From the NCBI GenBank assembly GCA_035771175.1, contig CM069590.1, positions 54,550,123 through 54,614,122 on the forward strand: 64,000 bases of DNA, given 5' to 3'. The position numbers were made by a program, and so were the translations under genes. This document shows, in pieces, positions 49,153 through 61,127 of this stretch; positions within the stretch are counted from its first letter, which is position 1; each line of letters begins with the position of its first letter. The DNA comes from Paratinospora sagittata. Lineage: Eukaryota > Streptophyta > Magnoliopsida > Ranunculales > Menispermaceae. Under the pieces are notes generated by a model. It searched no databases. It was not told the origin of the DNA and worked only from the letters and a program-made list of their open reading frames with translations.

Positions 49153-51700
49153 TGATCCTCTCCTCTGCAACTCCGCCAGGATCTCAAGTTGTAAAAATAA
49201 AATAAAATGAAGAAACGGTGATGGATGATGTATCAATTAATTACTAGTGAAAGAAGATGAAGAAGAAGAAGAAGAAGTAATCTAGTCTATATATAGTAAG
49301 AGTGATAAAAGGTGTAGTTTCCGTAAGTTGAAGAAGATGCCAGTTTCGTGAATGGTATGTAGGCCACTGAGAACGTGTGATGTTTTTGGAAGAGCTATTC
49401 CGTACGTACAAGTGGGGACCCACCACAATGCACCAAGTTTCTTCCTTCCTTCCTTCTTCTTCTTCTTCTTCTTCTTTTTAATTAGTTTTATTGATTGCAC
49501 ATTTGCATGGTTGATGTAGAGTCAACTTCAGGTTCAGTACATTCAGCTGCGGTGTTGATATTTATACCTGAGATAGATAGAAACATCACGATAATATACC
49601 ATACCATTAAATTGTCTTGAAATGCATTAGTAAAAATGTTTCTAACAATGTCAATTAGAAATATAAATTTAGCATTTTTAATAGTGTATATTAGATGTCC
49701 TTGAATCATGTATTAATGCCTAACTTGAGGGCATTCATTATTTTTAATAGGTTGTGTGCTAAAAAGTGATATATATATGAACAACCCTCCTCAAAATGGT
49801 GCTCAATTCTCACTTATCTATTGATAGACTACGCAATATATATGTACAAATATGAATTTTCTCTTTATTTGTGTAAAGACCTTCCCAAGTAAAACCTTGT
49901 AACAAAGATTGTCAAAATCCATAGAGACAAAAGTTATAATCATATATCAAAGGCACAAGAAGATATATTGAATAAATTATCATCACTCCTTATATAGAGA
50001 AAATCCATTAGAGTCCTATACCACATTTAAAAATCAGATAATCTAGAAATCATAATCGTTAAGAAGAGGCACTATAGCTTTTATAATGTTATGACTAACA
50101 AGGAAAATATCAGTACAAATGGCTCATATGATACACGCATGACACAAGACAATTACCCAATGGATACGTACATGATGAGTGTAGAACCAGTGTATATGGA
50201 AAGAGATATATGAATGTGAAATGGCCGTGGTGAGGCTATAAAAAAAAAGCACGGAGGAGATCAAGGCAGCAGGTAGGAGGAGGGGGCTAAGTGTGTTTAT
50301 TATTTGTACTTTAAAGTTCTGATCATTGATTTTGAAGATATTAACGTTGTTATGGTCGAAGCCTCGAAGGTAATGTCCCGTCTAAGGAAATGCCCGAGAA
50401 AAAAGGATGCTCAAAAGAGAGACCCATCCATCATCATCATCATGACTTCTCACTCGGGGAATCGTTAAAAGCATTTTCCTTGTAATTTCTACTGGGCAAT
50501 TCGAAAAAAACCTTCGGATTGAAAACAACGTTGCTTCGATTTCATGAATATGTACTGAATATGAATAATAATCTTGTTGAGAAGACGTTTGATCTAACGC
50601 CCGATTTAGGTACCTTGTACCATATGACAAGTATCTATCTACTTACTCTCATTGTAAAAAAAAAAAAAAAAAAAAAAGGAAAAGTAATATGCATTAATGG
50701 AAGCCTTTTCTTATCCTTCGGTTATAATTTGTTTTTCTCTTTCTAGGGTAAGAAAGAAAGACTCAATAGTACCATAATAACGCACTTTGAGCATTAAGAA
50801 AACATTATGAGGATTATATATATACATAAAAAAATAAAAATAAAAAAGTGTGTTTGTTTGTTTGTTTGTATTTCAATTTTGCATTAATATATTATTAAAA
50901 TGGAAGTCAGTTGCAGAAGGCATGGGAGAAAGCACCGGATTAATTCAAGATCTTGAAATGGTTAGGCTCCAAAACTCTTTCTATTGAAGGTGACATATTA
51001 ACACTGTAAAGGGGGAGATTTGCACCCTTTGGAAAAATCAAGACCGCTGTCCATTAAATTAGAGAGAACACTGAACACGGTACGTAGCTACAGGTTTTTA
51101 TATATTGTAGATCTAAATTAAGCGTTGAGAATTTCCGTGGCCATAGAACTCAGCTAAAAAGGGTTTGCACAGGTGAGGCGTATATGCCTGTTTTTGCAAA
51201 ACGGTTCCTTCTTCATCAAGAGTTAAGCCAATGCCTGTTTTTACTCCTATCATCAATATATATTGAATCTTAAATTCTTTCTATGACCATAATTTCTAAA
51301 TATATATATCATAAGAGGTTTTCCTTTAATTTTAATTGTCACGTACCTAACACACTATGACACCAATATGATAATTAAGATTGGCAGAAATGAATTTGTT
51401 CATTAAGGAACTGTTGATTTTCTTGACTATTAAATTCTATCCGATGTGGTTCAACTGAGCGGTTTAATTAATTGACTAACTATTGCCAATTTATAGAGTA
51501 ATAAATTTTCGATGTCTTTTACTTATTTTATAATATAATAAAAACAGCTTAACAGCATTAATGGTGAGGTTTCCAGAGGAAGGGGGGAGAAATGTTTGTT
51601 GGCAATCTAAAAGTATTGAAATGGTATAGTTGGAATACTGATGCTTAGTTGTACTGACCTAAGAGAAATATGCATTTTGCTTTTCCCTATTATTCGTTAT
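49153..51700. other. Upstream region of TM6 copy A
   Basis: Holds the putative leader and promoter of copy A, a GAA/CTT-rich tract (49256-49275 and 49440-49478), poly-A at 50649-50667 and other AT-rich text. No gene or clear transposon recognised. The open frames at 50382-50746 are in low-complexity DNA. Confidence 0.45.
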
Positions 51701-51712
51701 GCAAGCTACTTA

Positions 51713-52030
51713 CGGTTACAAACCAATCATCCTAAAAGTTATAGTTATTAAATAAGGGCCTAATAATATACATAACAAGCTATTATCAACACTTCCCTCA
51801 CGCCCCATCCTACGCATAGAAAGCCAGAAAAGAGATAGATAGAATAAGAGAAATATCAATTATTATGCAAATAAAGAACATGTAAATGTCAATTACGAGA
51901 CTTGAATCCAAAAACTTTTACAAAATCAAGACTCTTATATAATGTTAAAAACCATTCAACCCCAAAATTATAGCTATTAAATAAGGGTTCAACAATACAA
52001 ATCAAGTTATCATCAACACTTACTTAAAAA
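51713..52030 (-). mobile_element. Second TRIM-like LTR relic
   Basis: Two related segments lie at about 51713 (GGTTACAAACCAATCATCC..TTATAGTTATTAAATAAGGG) and 51943 (TGTTAAAAACCATTCAACCC..TTATAGCTATTAAATAAGGG), each reaching TTATCATCAACACTT or close to it. ACTCTTATATAATGTTA before the second copy is a decayed form of the GCTCTGATACCATGTTA junction of primer site and LTR. The CACTTCCCTCACGCCCCATCCTA text is shared with the relic at 3105-3670. Confidence 0.45.
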
Positions 52031-52628
52031 GAAGACTAGATTCTACCTGCTTAATGCTATGTTCTACACAAAGATTAGAAATAACTAGAAGATTGGGCAT
52101 TTGCAAAATGGAATTCGATCGATTCAGAATATCTACTGTTAGGAACAATGAAGTTCAATGTCCACGGATAGCTAGTCATCTGACAGTAATCAGAAAATAG
52201 ATATGTTTATTGTATGGAAAAGTTCACATAGATGGAGAAAGATTAACCAAGTTTCAAATTAGCTGGCTAGCTTTCCAAAAGTTGAAAATTTTATGTGATG
52301 GCCAAATATTTTCCCTGAAGAAAATGCTTTCCATGGTCTGTCTAGCTGGACGGGTTTGGCAAGTTTCATAAGCCAAATAAAAACTAAGTGACACATTTTA
52401 GTGATACTGTGACTAAAATTTAAAAGAAATATTAAGAACAATATTATACCTTCTTCAACCTTATGTAAGACTGTTAAAAAAAAAACAGAAAAACCTTATG
52501 TGAGACTAGTCAATTAGATGTCTTGCTCAACAATCTCTATAAATATGTATAGGTGACAGGAAATTTAAAAGAAAGTTAATGCGACCTCTACTTATGCTCG
52601 AAAAACAGAGCCATAAGTTAAGATGTAT

Positions 52629-55600
52629 TCAAGCGAGTCGTAAATCATACGAGTCAAATCCTCCTCCATCCTGAAGATTGGGTTGGCTTGGTTGCAACCG
52701 GAAAGCAATTACTTGTGAGCAGTTCCCACTCGCTAATCCAAGTGTAGAAGCGAATGAATAAAGAGAATTTGCATCTCTTCCTTCCTGAAACTTAACCTAT
52801 AAAAAGAAAGAAAAAACAAAAAAAGAACGGTACATATGTAGAAATAACTGAAAAAGATCATAAATGTCATTCAAATCTTAGAAATAAGTAGCCATTGATG
52901 GCATTGCATGTTAGCAGATCCCCACTCAAGAATTTTACCTAAAACTATACCTGTACTGATATAGTATATGATAAGCGGTGAGTGTTACTTTTTTCTTTTT
53001 CTCCCGTGATATAATAGTATGTATTGCCACATAAGCACGGCATATCTTTTAATATAGATTGTGGGTCATTTTAGTACTCTTCTATTTTGAGTGGGTTTTA
53101 GAAATTTTTTTCTTTTTTCTTTTTTGACAGCTCACACATTGGGCAGAGGGACCCTAATTGAAGAGGACAGCAAACGGTGGGCAAGTGAAGAGGGACCTGA
53201 ATGCCGAATAGGAGTAGGGCCATAAGAACTAATATATATGGCCCTTTTCTTACACTAATGTAGCCAGAGATTCGGATCCCGTCAGAATAGGACATCTTAA
53301 CATAGGTAGGTTTAGATTCAACTTTTCCACACCTCTCAATCCACCAAAATGCTTTAGTACTAATGACAAGATATTAACACTTAATTCTACACGAATTCTT
53401 CATGGACCATCCAAAAACTTTTTTAATTTGATAACTAAGTGGGGAGTGAGGTTTTAACTCATAACCTCAAGACTTGCATACAACATGTCAAGCCATTGAG
53501 CCCAATCTAAAACCAATAAAAATCTCCTCCTATGAAAAGCATATATAAGCAAAAGGCTAGTTATTTCTCAGGCTGAATCAGTTCCTAGAAGCTAGTTAAA
53601 GAGTCTCGTTGAGGGTCAAATTCTATAGGATCAAACCTATGGAAGGATTGATTGATGGAAGGGAATATTGAAAAGCAAAGAAAGGGAAAAAAATAGAATT
53701 AAAGAATAAAGATAAGATATAAAGAAAACATATCAAATTCAAAACAAAATAAGTAGAAGAAAAAACCTAAATTCTATATGCAATCTCGAAAAGACCTTTT
53801 TTATTCTTGAAGAATAAGGAGTAAAGGGATTGATTAGGAAAGATTTCTTGTACTTATATATTCTAAGATTATAAGACTAAGACTGAGTAGATCTACATGT
53901 AATACAAAGGGTTATTGTGGAGGTAATCAATGGCACATTAGTCCTTATAACATTTTTTTGAAACTTTTTAGTTGGTAGACCTTGTTTTTCGATTTATTTA
54001 TCAATTTATTGTTTTTTCCAGTGAGCCTAGTCTTCTCGTTCTTGATGGGATTTTGACAGTATGAAAAACTTAGGAGCCTTGTCACTTTTGAGACTATAAC
54101 TTTATATTCTAGTTTAGAATTTCTCTATATTGTTGTATAAAATAAATTTAATTTGTAATGTAGCATTATCATGATAGAAGCCGATAAAATAACCAAACGG
54201 GGTTGACTAGTTTTCAAATTATATGGGCAGGGACAAAAAGTGGTGTTGCATTTTTCAAATTGGTCACGTACTGAAATGCTATATGTTATAATGTTTAGGC
54301 CGGGCCACCTCACCCATGGGATCTATACTTCGAGGCTCAAATTTGAGATTTCACAAGAAGAAATTCGTCTTCCTACCATTGGTGGTGTATTTATTTCATT
54401 TTTCAAATATATACTTCTTACTATAAGATCATAGGCTACTTCATATAACACAGTTCATATTTATTTTAGCTTCATTTCCACCCATATTATATGTTAATTC
54501 ATAATTTCACACTTTATCTTTACCTACATGATAACTATTAAAATTCCCTCCTGTGTATATCCTCTTCAATACCTTGACTATTTCATTTATATCTTTTTCA
54601 AGATTGTGTTTTAATATATTGATTACTAGTTTGGAGTGTAGATTTACTGACTATATTAATTATATAATTTTTATGATAATTCTACCTCTTTTCCTAGTAA
54701 CATTAATAATATATTGTTTTTTGAAGTCCTTACCTACTATCATTCATACTTTTTTGCTTTTCCTTCTTCATAAATTGAGCTATTAATTCCTTGGAAAAGA
54801 ATCCATTTTAGGAAAGTTATCTGAAACTTAACGTCAAGAAGTTGCTTACAAGTTCACGTAAAAGATCATTGTGGGTTTCCTTGAGGTTCCTTAACTGCAG
54901 AATCAGAGAAAATTAAGTTGATGGAACTTCATAAGTAATTTATATATTTGACAAAAATAATTAACAAATACATAGAAAAAGGCTATCATGTATAGCACAT
55001 TTAGATTCAGATTAACTCACCTTTTTCTTGCATGTTTCAGTCTGATTATGTATCACGTGATACTGTTGCACAAAAAAATTGGGTACGGTTGTTAGCATAT
55101 ATAAATGATAAATTAAATTTCCCAATTATTAAAAGCGTCAAAAAATGGGCATCAGAGATTTCTGATGATCAGAAACTTCTATGGCCGAAAATGCTTAATC
55201 AATTCACAGATCTTCCCTAATCGCTGAGCGAAATTAAGTTATTTTCCAACACATTTTCTATTTGAAATCATTCATGAGTAAGATGCGCGCTTTACCTTCC
55301 TCTCACGAATGTTCTTTAGCGAACTTTCCAAATCTTGCTCAAGACCGCGCAATTCCTGAATGCTGAGATCATTCAGATGATCTTCTCCTATCCTTTGCCT
55401 GTCAAAGTTGCCAAATCACGTTCATCTATTCTATTCAACAACAACTCTAATTAAATCCATCATTCAATTCAGCAAAACCCTTCGTGCTTCATTTATTGCA
55501 GAAATACCTAAACGAAGGAAAATTCGCTGAAACTAAAAACATACACACTTGCGGAACGAGCGGTCGTTATACTACCTAATTTCTCTTCGTAGATTATTGT

Positions 55601-56107
55601 TTCTCTCCTTCAGCCTGTTCAAGTTTGCTTGCATTCTCTGAAAATTCACGGAAGAAGCCATTATTTTCTATCAGATCAAACCAGAATCAAGTAGCATAAA
55701 ATGAGATGCATAATGCTCCACCTGGTAATGAGATTGCCAAAGATCGATGCCAGAAACTTGCTGATTACGATCGAAAAGCTTCTTCGTTCTGGAAATTAAT
55801 AACACATCGACCAATCGTTTAATCAATTAATCACTATAACCAAACTCTTTCACAAATTAATTAGAAAAGAAATCGACAAGACGCAGCATTCCGTTGATCG
55901 ATCTAAAAAAACCACTTACGATGTCGACGGACTGATGTACTCCGACAACTTTCCGGAACCGGAAAACATGATGAGAGACACCTCGGCGTCGCAAAGAACC
56001 GTGAGTTCTCGCGCTTTCTTCATGATTCCTGCGCGTCTCTTCGAGTAAGTAACTTGCCTGTTCGTCGGATTCTCTATTCTCTTAATCTCGATCTTTCCTC
56101 TGCCCAT
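52629..56107 (-). CDS. TM6: B-class MADS-box protein, paleoAP3/TM6 lineage, copy B
   Basis: Seven exons on the minus strand: 55920-56107, 55722-55788, 55576-55637, 55296-55398, 55021-55062, 54850-54894 and 52629-52784, giving 220 residues. MADS domain [30 protein letters not shown] domain [19 protein letters not shown] domain [16 protein letters not shown] and [19 protein letters not shown]. The C-terminus carries [11 protein letters not shown] and a paleoAP3 motif FDSYDLRLA. All introns have GT donors, including GTGAGT and GTAAGC where copy A has GC. Exon 4 is 103 rather than 100 nt, adding one codon (His in GEDHLND). The last intron is about 2 kb and carries SINE-like fragments. Same strand and about 3.5 kb from copy A: a tandem duplication that has diverged most in the C-terminal region. 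Confidence 0.92.
53430..53505 (-). mobile_element. SINE-like fragment in copy B intron
   Basis: On the minus strand GGCTCAATGGCTTGACATG resembles a tRNA A box and GAGGTTATGAGTTAAAACCTC a degraded B box. No tail or target duplication was fixed. Confidence 0.4.
54290..54395 (-). mobile_element. SINE-like fragment in copy B intron
   Basis: On the minus strand CCACCAATGGTAGGAAGACG and, about 20 bases on, CTCAAATTTGAGCCTC look like A and B boxes, followed by GATCCCATGGGTGAGGTGGC, a body typical of plant SINEs. The ends are not resolved. Confidence 0.5.
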
Positions 56108-56735
56108 TCCGCGGCCTTGCCTTTAACTTCACCACAACCGTTGATCCGACCGACAAATTGTGAAGATGAAGATCCGAGAGAAAAAGGAAAAAAAAAAAAA
56201 AAGATTGCAAAATTAAGGAAGATGAAAACAAGTTTCTCATTTAGGGTAAGTAGAAGCAAAAGTAACTGTTCCATTAATGGAAGCACTTGCCTCGTTGGTG
56301 AAAGAAAAAGCCGGAGGCTACTGGCAAACGGAGGAGAGGTCAGTTCTTGTTCGTCCTTGGTCAAGATCGGTCGCTGTCTCGTTTAGGGTCCACCATGTAG
56401 TTTGCAACAGCAGCTCTTGTGTCAACGATGTAGTTTTACTTTTTAGTAAAAGTAAATGACTAAAAAGAATATTAAATATTGTTCAAACTGGCCTAAAATG
56501 CATACGTGTAAAAGCAAATATATATATATATATTTTTTATAAGACACAGGGCATTTTCATTGACGAAGAGAAATATACAGCAGCATAAGCACCTTAAGGG
56601 TAACAATACATGAGGGAAAAAAAAAACAACAGAAGAGCAACATTAAAGGGAAAACAAATTAACTGCTTGGGATAAAATCCCAGCCCCCTGAGCCATACGT
56701 TAAGCCCGTACCCTTTTGACAATTTACATGCCCAT

Positions 56736-57215
56736 TGTCACGCCCTGACCACAGCCAGAACGCGGGCGCACCCCCTCGGGGCGCCAGCCATTATGGATCC
56801 ATAATATTGTCACATCTCAGTACACAGCCCGCCACAGCGTCTAGTACCCCGAGATCATTTGTCTATACTATTCACTCATGAATAGTAAAGGGTCTCCCCC
56901 AAGTTCGAACTCGCAACCTCTTCCTCATAAGGTTAGATTTCGCAACTTGAGTAGCCACTGAACCACTCTTCCTCATAAGGATTGGTTCAGTGGCTACTCA
57001 AGTTGCGAAATCTAACCTTATGAGGAAGAGGTTGCGAGTTCGAACTTGGGGGAGGCCCTTTACTATTCATGAGTGAATAGTATGGACAAATGATCTCGGG
57101 GGTACTAGACGATGTGGCGGGCTGTGTACTGAGATGTGACAATATTATGGATCCATAATGGCTGGCGCCCCGAGGGGGGTGCACCCGCGTTCTGGCTGTG
57201 GTCAGGGCGTGACAC
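56736..57215. mobile_element. Foldback element with 230-bp arms and 9-bp direct repeat
   Basis: A nearly perfect inverted repeat. The left arm (56736-56965) starts TGTCACGCCCTGACCACAG and the right arm (56983-57215) ends CTGTGGTCAGGGCGTGACAC; a 17-bp spacer separates them. The element is flanked by an exact 9-bp direct repeat CATGCCCAT (56727-56735 and 57216-57224), the length made by Mutator-like transposases. Each arm contains GGTTCAGTGGCTACTC and GCGAGTTCGAACTTGG, similar to tRNA A and B boxes, so the arms appear to be two inverted copies of a SINE-like head plus a body. No coding capacity. Related to 9741-9990 and 61128-61514. Confidence 0.85.
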
Positions 57216-57309
57216 CATGCCCATGAGGATGCGTGTAAATGGGCAGACTCTCAAACTCAACATGCCGAACACACTGCACATTTACACAAATATATAAGGA
57301 TAGTATATT

Positions 57310-57720
57310 GAGGATTTTTACATTTATGTCATTTTTCGACGTTGGCACCTAACCTCTTTTGAATATTTTAGAGATGCAAGTGTATTTAGAGATCCACATG
57401 TATACGTGTGAAAGTAAATATTAAATTGTGTATAGAATAATGTTATATGCACATTGGGTGCTAATGTCATTTTCTGACGTTGGTACCCAACCTCTTATTG
57501 AATGTTATAAGGATGTGTGTATATTTAAAAATATTGCATAATATACATGCAACTCCAATAGTGGAGTAATATTATATGTGCGCTAAGTGCCAACACCATT
57601 TTCTGACGTTGGCACCCAGCCTCTATTAAATGTTTTGGGACGCACATGTATTTGAGAATGTTGCACAATATACATGCACTCCCAAAATATTTAAGAGAAC
57701 TGGGTACCAACGTCGAAAAA
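57310..57720. repeat. Degenerate tandem repeat, about 125-145 bp unit
   Basis: The core ATTTTCTGACGTTGGCACCCAxCCTC recurs at about 57328, 57470 and 57596, each followed by TTxAATGTTxT and by cis-repeated ATATACATGCA / GCACATGTAT text. A fourth core lies inverted near 57700 (GGGTACCAACGTCGAAAAAT). Three direct units plus one inverted end. Confidence 0.65.
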
Positions 57721-57744
57721 TAGCGTTGACAATCTAGCGTATAT

Positions 57745-59449
57745 AAAACATTTTTTTAGTGTAAGCATGTTTTGGGTTATGGGGGTGTATGGTCTATCAA
57801 TTTCTTCAGAGAAACAATTGTTCTGGGACGAGCTGGCAGGGTTATCTATGGCATGTGGGGTTAGATGGTGTTTGGCGGGCGACTTCAACACTACCAGATT
57901 TGTGAAGGAGAAGTTGAACAGCCAAAGGCTTACAAGAAGCATGCAGGAGTTCGACCAATTGATTAATAAGCTGGAACTACTGGATGTACCACTTGGTAAT
58001 GCCAAATACACAAGGTCCAATTTCAGAGCAGTGCCTTGTTACCGCTTGGATAGATCTCTACTATCTAATGGGTTGACAGATTTGTTTCCATATTATAGAC
58101 ATGAAGCACTCTCTAGATTAACCTCAGATCATAGACCCATAATGTTGGATACATATTGTTTGAAGTGGGGTCCAACCCCTTTCAGATTTGAGAATGTGTG
58201 GCTATCCCATGGGGGTTTTACACCTAATGCGAGAAGATGGTGGCAGGAGGTTAGGGTGGATGGCAGGGGGACATAGTTTCATGGAGAGTTTGTGGCATTT
58301 GAAATAACACATAAAAAAGTGGGACAGGGGGTATTTGGTACGACGGTGATAAAAAAGAAGGAATTGGAAGATGTGCTTGGGGGTTTAGATAGGGAGGAGG
58401 AAGCCGGGGTATGGTCTGAGGAGCTTGAGATCTTCAGGAAAATGTACAAGGCTAATTTGGAGGAGCTATGTATCCGGGAGGACAGAATGGCTCTTCAGAA
58501 AGCAAAAATTAGTTGGCTAAATGAAGGAGATGCAAACTCCAGGTTTTTTCATAAAATTCTTAATAGCCACCGAAATAGGAATAACATTTCATCGATAATG
58601 AAGGAGAATGGGGATTTAATCTCTTCTGAAGAGGGGGTGGTGGACGAAGTTGTAAGCTATTTTAAGTCGGTTTACTCTACTGATCGATCTCATGTGTGGG
58701 AGTTGGATGGTCTCGACTGGGGGCCTATCTCTCAACAGGATTGAGACTTTCTGGAGCAGCCATTTGAGGAGGGGGAGGTTCGAGACGCTATTTTCAACTG
58801 CGATGGGGCTAAGGCCCCCCGGGCCCGATGGTTTTACTACGGCTTTCTTTCAAAGAATGTGGGATATGGTGAAGGAGGAAGTAATGTGGGTAATGCAAGA
58901 ATTCTTTCACAGTGGAGTGATAAATAATCAGACAAATGAGACATATATATGTCTGATACCTAAGAAAAGTGACTCGCGAAATTTGAAGGACTACAGACCA
59001 ATAAGCTTGGTAACAAGTTTATATAAAATTATATCCAAGACACTTGTAGCGAGATTGAAAACCATGCTTCATAATACAGTGGGAGAATCACAAACGACAT
59101 TTATTCAGGGGAGATAGATCCTTAATGTGGTTCTTATTGCAAATGAGGCGGTGGAGGATTACTGCGCGGGTGGGCATCCAGGGGTGGTGTTTAAAGTTGA
59201 TTTTGCCAAGGCCTATGACACAGTAGATTGGGGATTTCTAGAGCAGGTGCTACGAAGAAAAGGATTTAGGGATAGATGGGTGGCATGGATGATGGGTTGT
59301 GTGAGCTCAGTCTCTTATTCGGTGATGATTAACGGTAGAGCAAGGGGTAAGTTCGCGACCAGCAGGGGTCTTAGGCAAGGTGAACCAATCTCACCTTTTC
59401 TATTCACAATGGTAGTGGATGGGCTGAGTAGATTGATGACGAGGGCGAG
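57745..59449 (+). pseudogene. L1-type LINE ORF2 remnant (endonuclease and reverse transcriptase)
   Basis: Consecutive frames, broken by stops and shifts (near 58274, 58742 and 59117), encode an endonuclease with LAGDFNTTRF, RLDRSLLSNG and TSDHRPIML, then the linker ISWLNEGDANSRFFHKI..NGDLISSEEGVVDE, and non-LTR reverse transcriptase motifs PPGPDGFTTAFFQ, LIPKK..NLKDYRPISLV, FKVDFAKAYDTVDWGFLEQV and RGLRQGEPISPFLF. The reading ends at VVDGLSRLMTRAR, before the polymerase FADD motif. The 5' end is missing as well. A dead, internally complete fragment of a plant L1 element. Confidence 0.88.
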
Positions 59450-59758
59450 ACAGTCCTCAATGATTTCTCATTCTTCAATGATCTTCTTCACACTGCTCTT
59501 GATATCAATCATGACTAACGACGAATCACCTTCTAGCCAATCCATAGGAATTTTCGTATCTTTTGCAAATGAGAGGCAGGTTCTAACTGCGATCGCTTCA
59601 GAACTGTAGACCGAGAACCTTCCCCGAAATTGTTGGGCGATTGCAGCTACCACATTCCCTTCCCAGTCTCGAATAATGCCTCGCACCCCAATCAGACCCA
59701 ACTCGGCATTTATACTGGCATAGACATTTAACTTCAGTGTACGCAATGTTGGTCCCAC
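59450..59758 (-). pseudogene. RNase H-like (RVT_3) fragment in opposite orientation
   Basis: The minus strand encodes LRTLKLNVYASIN, GVRGIIRDWEGNVVAA, FSVYSSEAIAVRTCLSFAKD and EGDSSLVMIDI, the pattern of RVT_3-type RNase H domains found at the end of plant L1 elements and in related derived genes. A TGA follows KKIIEE. It abuts the plus-strand reverse transcriptase tail to tail near 59450. The expected first aspartate position (LNVDG in relatives) reads LNVYA here. Confidence 0.75.
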
Positions 59759-59984
59759 CCAAGAGGGGGTGAATTGAGTGCAATGGTTACTTTTAAATAT
59801 TCTTCCAATAACTTAGGTGATTTACATGAGTGTATTGGAATATGATGCAAATTAGAACACAGACTAAAATGTAAAAGTTTGACACAGATTTATAGTGGTT
59901 TGGTCAAGTCTGCGTCCACTACCTAATCTCCCGATTAAAATTTACTCAATCCACTAACTGATTCTCTTACGGGTGGGAACCAAA

Positions 59985-60335
59985 CCATTACAACTGCTCT
60001 TTTATAGGTTAAAGGCAAACCTATCCTTTCATGGGCTAAGGATGAACCATTTCCTTTTTTCGAGATTAGGAAAAACCCATGCTCTTTTTATTGGCTAAGG
60101 AATAACCATATTTCCTTTTTCCAGGATGAGGAGAAACCCATGTTCCTTTTACTGGCTAAGGAAGAACCATGTTTCCTTTTTCCGAGATGAGGAAAAACCT
60201 ATGTTCCTTTTACGAGCTAAGGAAGAATCGATTCTCTTTTAAAGGCTAAGAGATAACCTATCATTTTTAAGGTTAAAGACACACCTATCCTTTTGCTGGA
60301 TCAGGATGAACCGATTTATCTTTTACAAGCACAGA
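59985..60335 (+). repeat. Array of about 11 degenerate 30-bp modules
   Basis: Modules of the form AACCxATGTTCCTTTT, then GGCTAAGGAAG or GAGATGAGGAAA, then AACC recur every 28-33 bases. In most, TTCCTT or ATCCTT pairs with a following AAGGAA or AGGAT, so each could fold as a small hairpin. Confidence 0.75.
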
Positions 60336-61127
60336 GAAAACTTATATGATTTCAATTCTGAAATCATCAAGTGAACTACTTACACTTGTCCTGGTTGTTT
60401 CAATCTAAAAATACATCAGCATTACAACACTAAGATGTTGGGTGGTTCTAACGCAGTAGAACACTTTACATTAAGCACAGTACATAGCATTACAAAGATA
60501 TGAAATGTGAAATAGGTAATGCTAAGTTGAAATACACCTTCTGTCCTTTACCTTTCAATGTTTGGTATTGCTCAAGTGCAATTTCGAAAAGCATGAATGA
60601 TATGATATGAAAATCAGTGCTTTATCGAAAGATAAAATATACCAAACAAATATTGACATTAAAAACAAAAGACTGCTGTAAATCAAAGACACTGACAGTT
60701 TTCAAAATAGATATAGAATATGTGTATGAAAACTTCTTGTTCGGTGTTCAGTAGTTAACATAACTACAGATATAGTTCAATACAATACTTAAGATATGAA
60801 ATCAAGTACAACTATATTTCTCACGAACTATATCTCAAATTCTATCTTTAGCAAGAATGATATCAAGTGTGAATCAGTGCTGAGAATTTGAGTAGATACC
60901 AGATCAAATAGATTTTCAAAGAAAGAATGAAAATAAGCTCAGTATGAAAATCATTTGAGTACATACGGTATCAGTGAAAAATACTTTGAAAGATTAGAAA
61001 ATGAAATTCATTTTGACACAGACTAACTTTCAAAAAGTATTAGCACAACACAAAGTGATTGGCAAGTTGTTTGATCCTAAGTGTTGGTATTTATAGACTT
61101 AGTGGGACATAGCCGTTAGACATTTGA

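Noticed and set aside
55032..55220. Plus-strand open frame of 62 codons
   Set aside because: Overlaps exon 5 of TM6 copy B in antisense and has no independent support.
57745..59758. Twin-priming inversion of one L1 insertion
   Set aside because: Twin priming joins the two pieces at their 5' sides; here the 3' sides meet.
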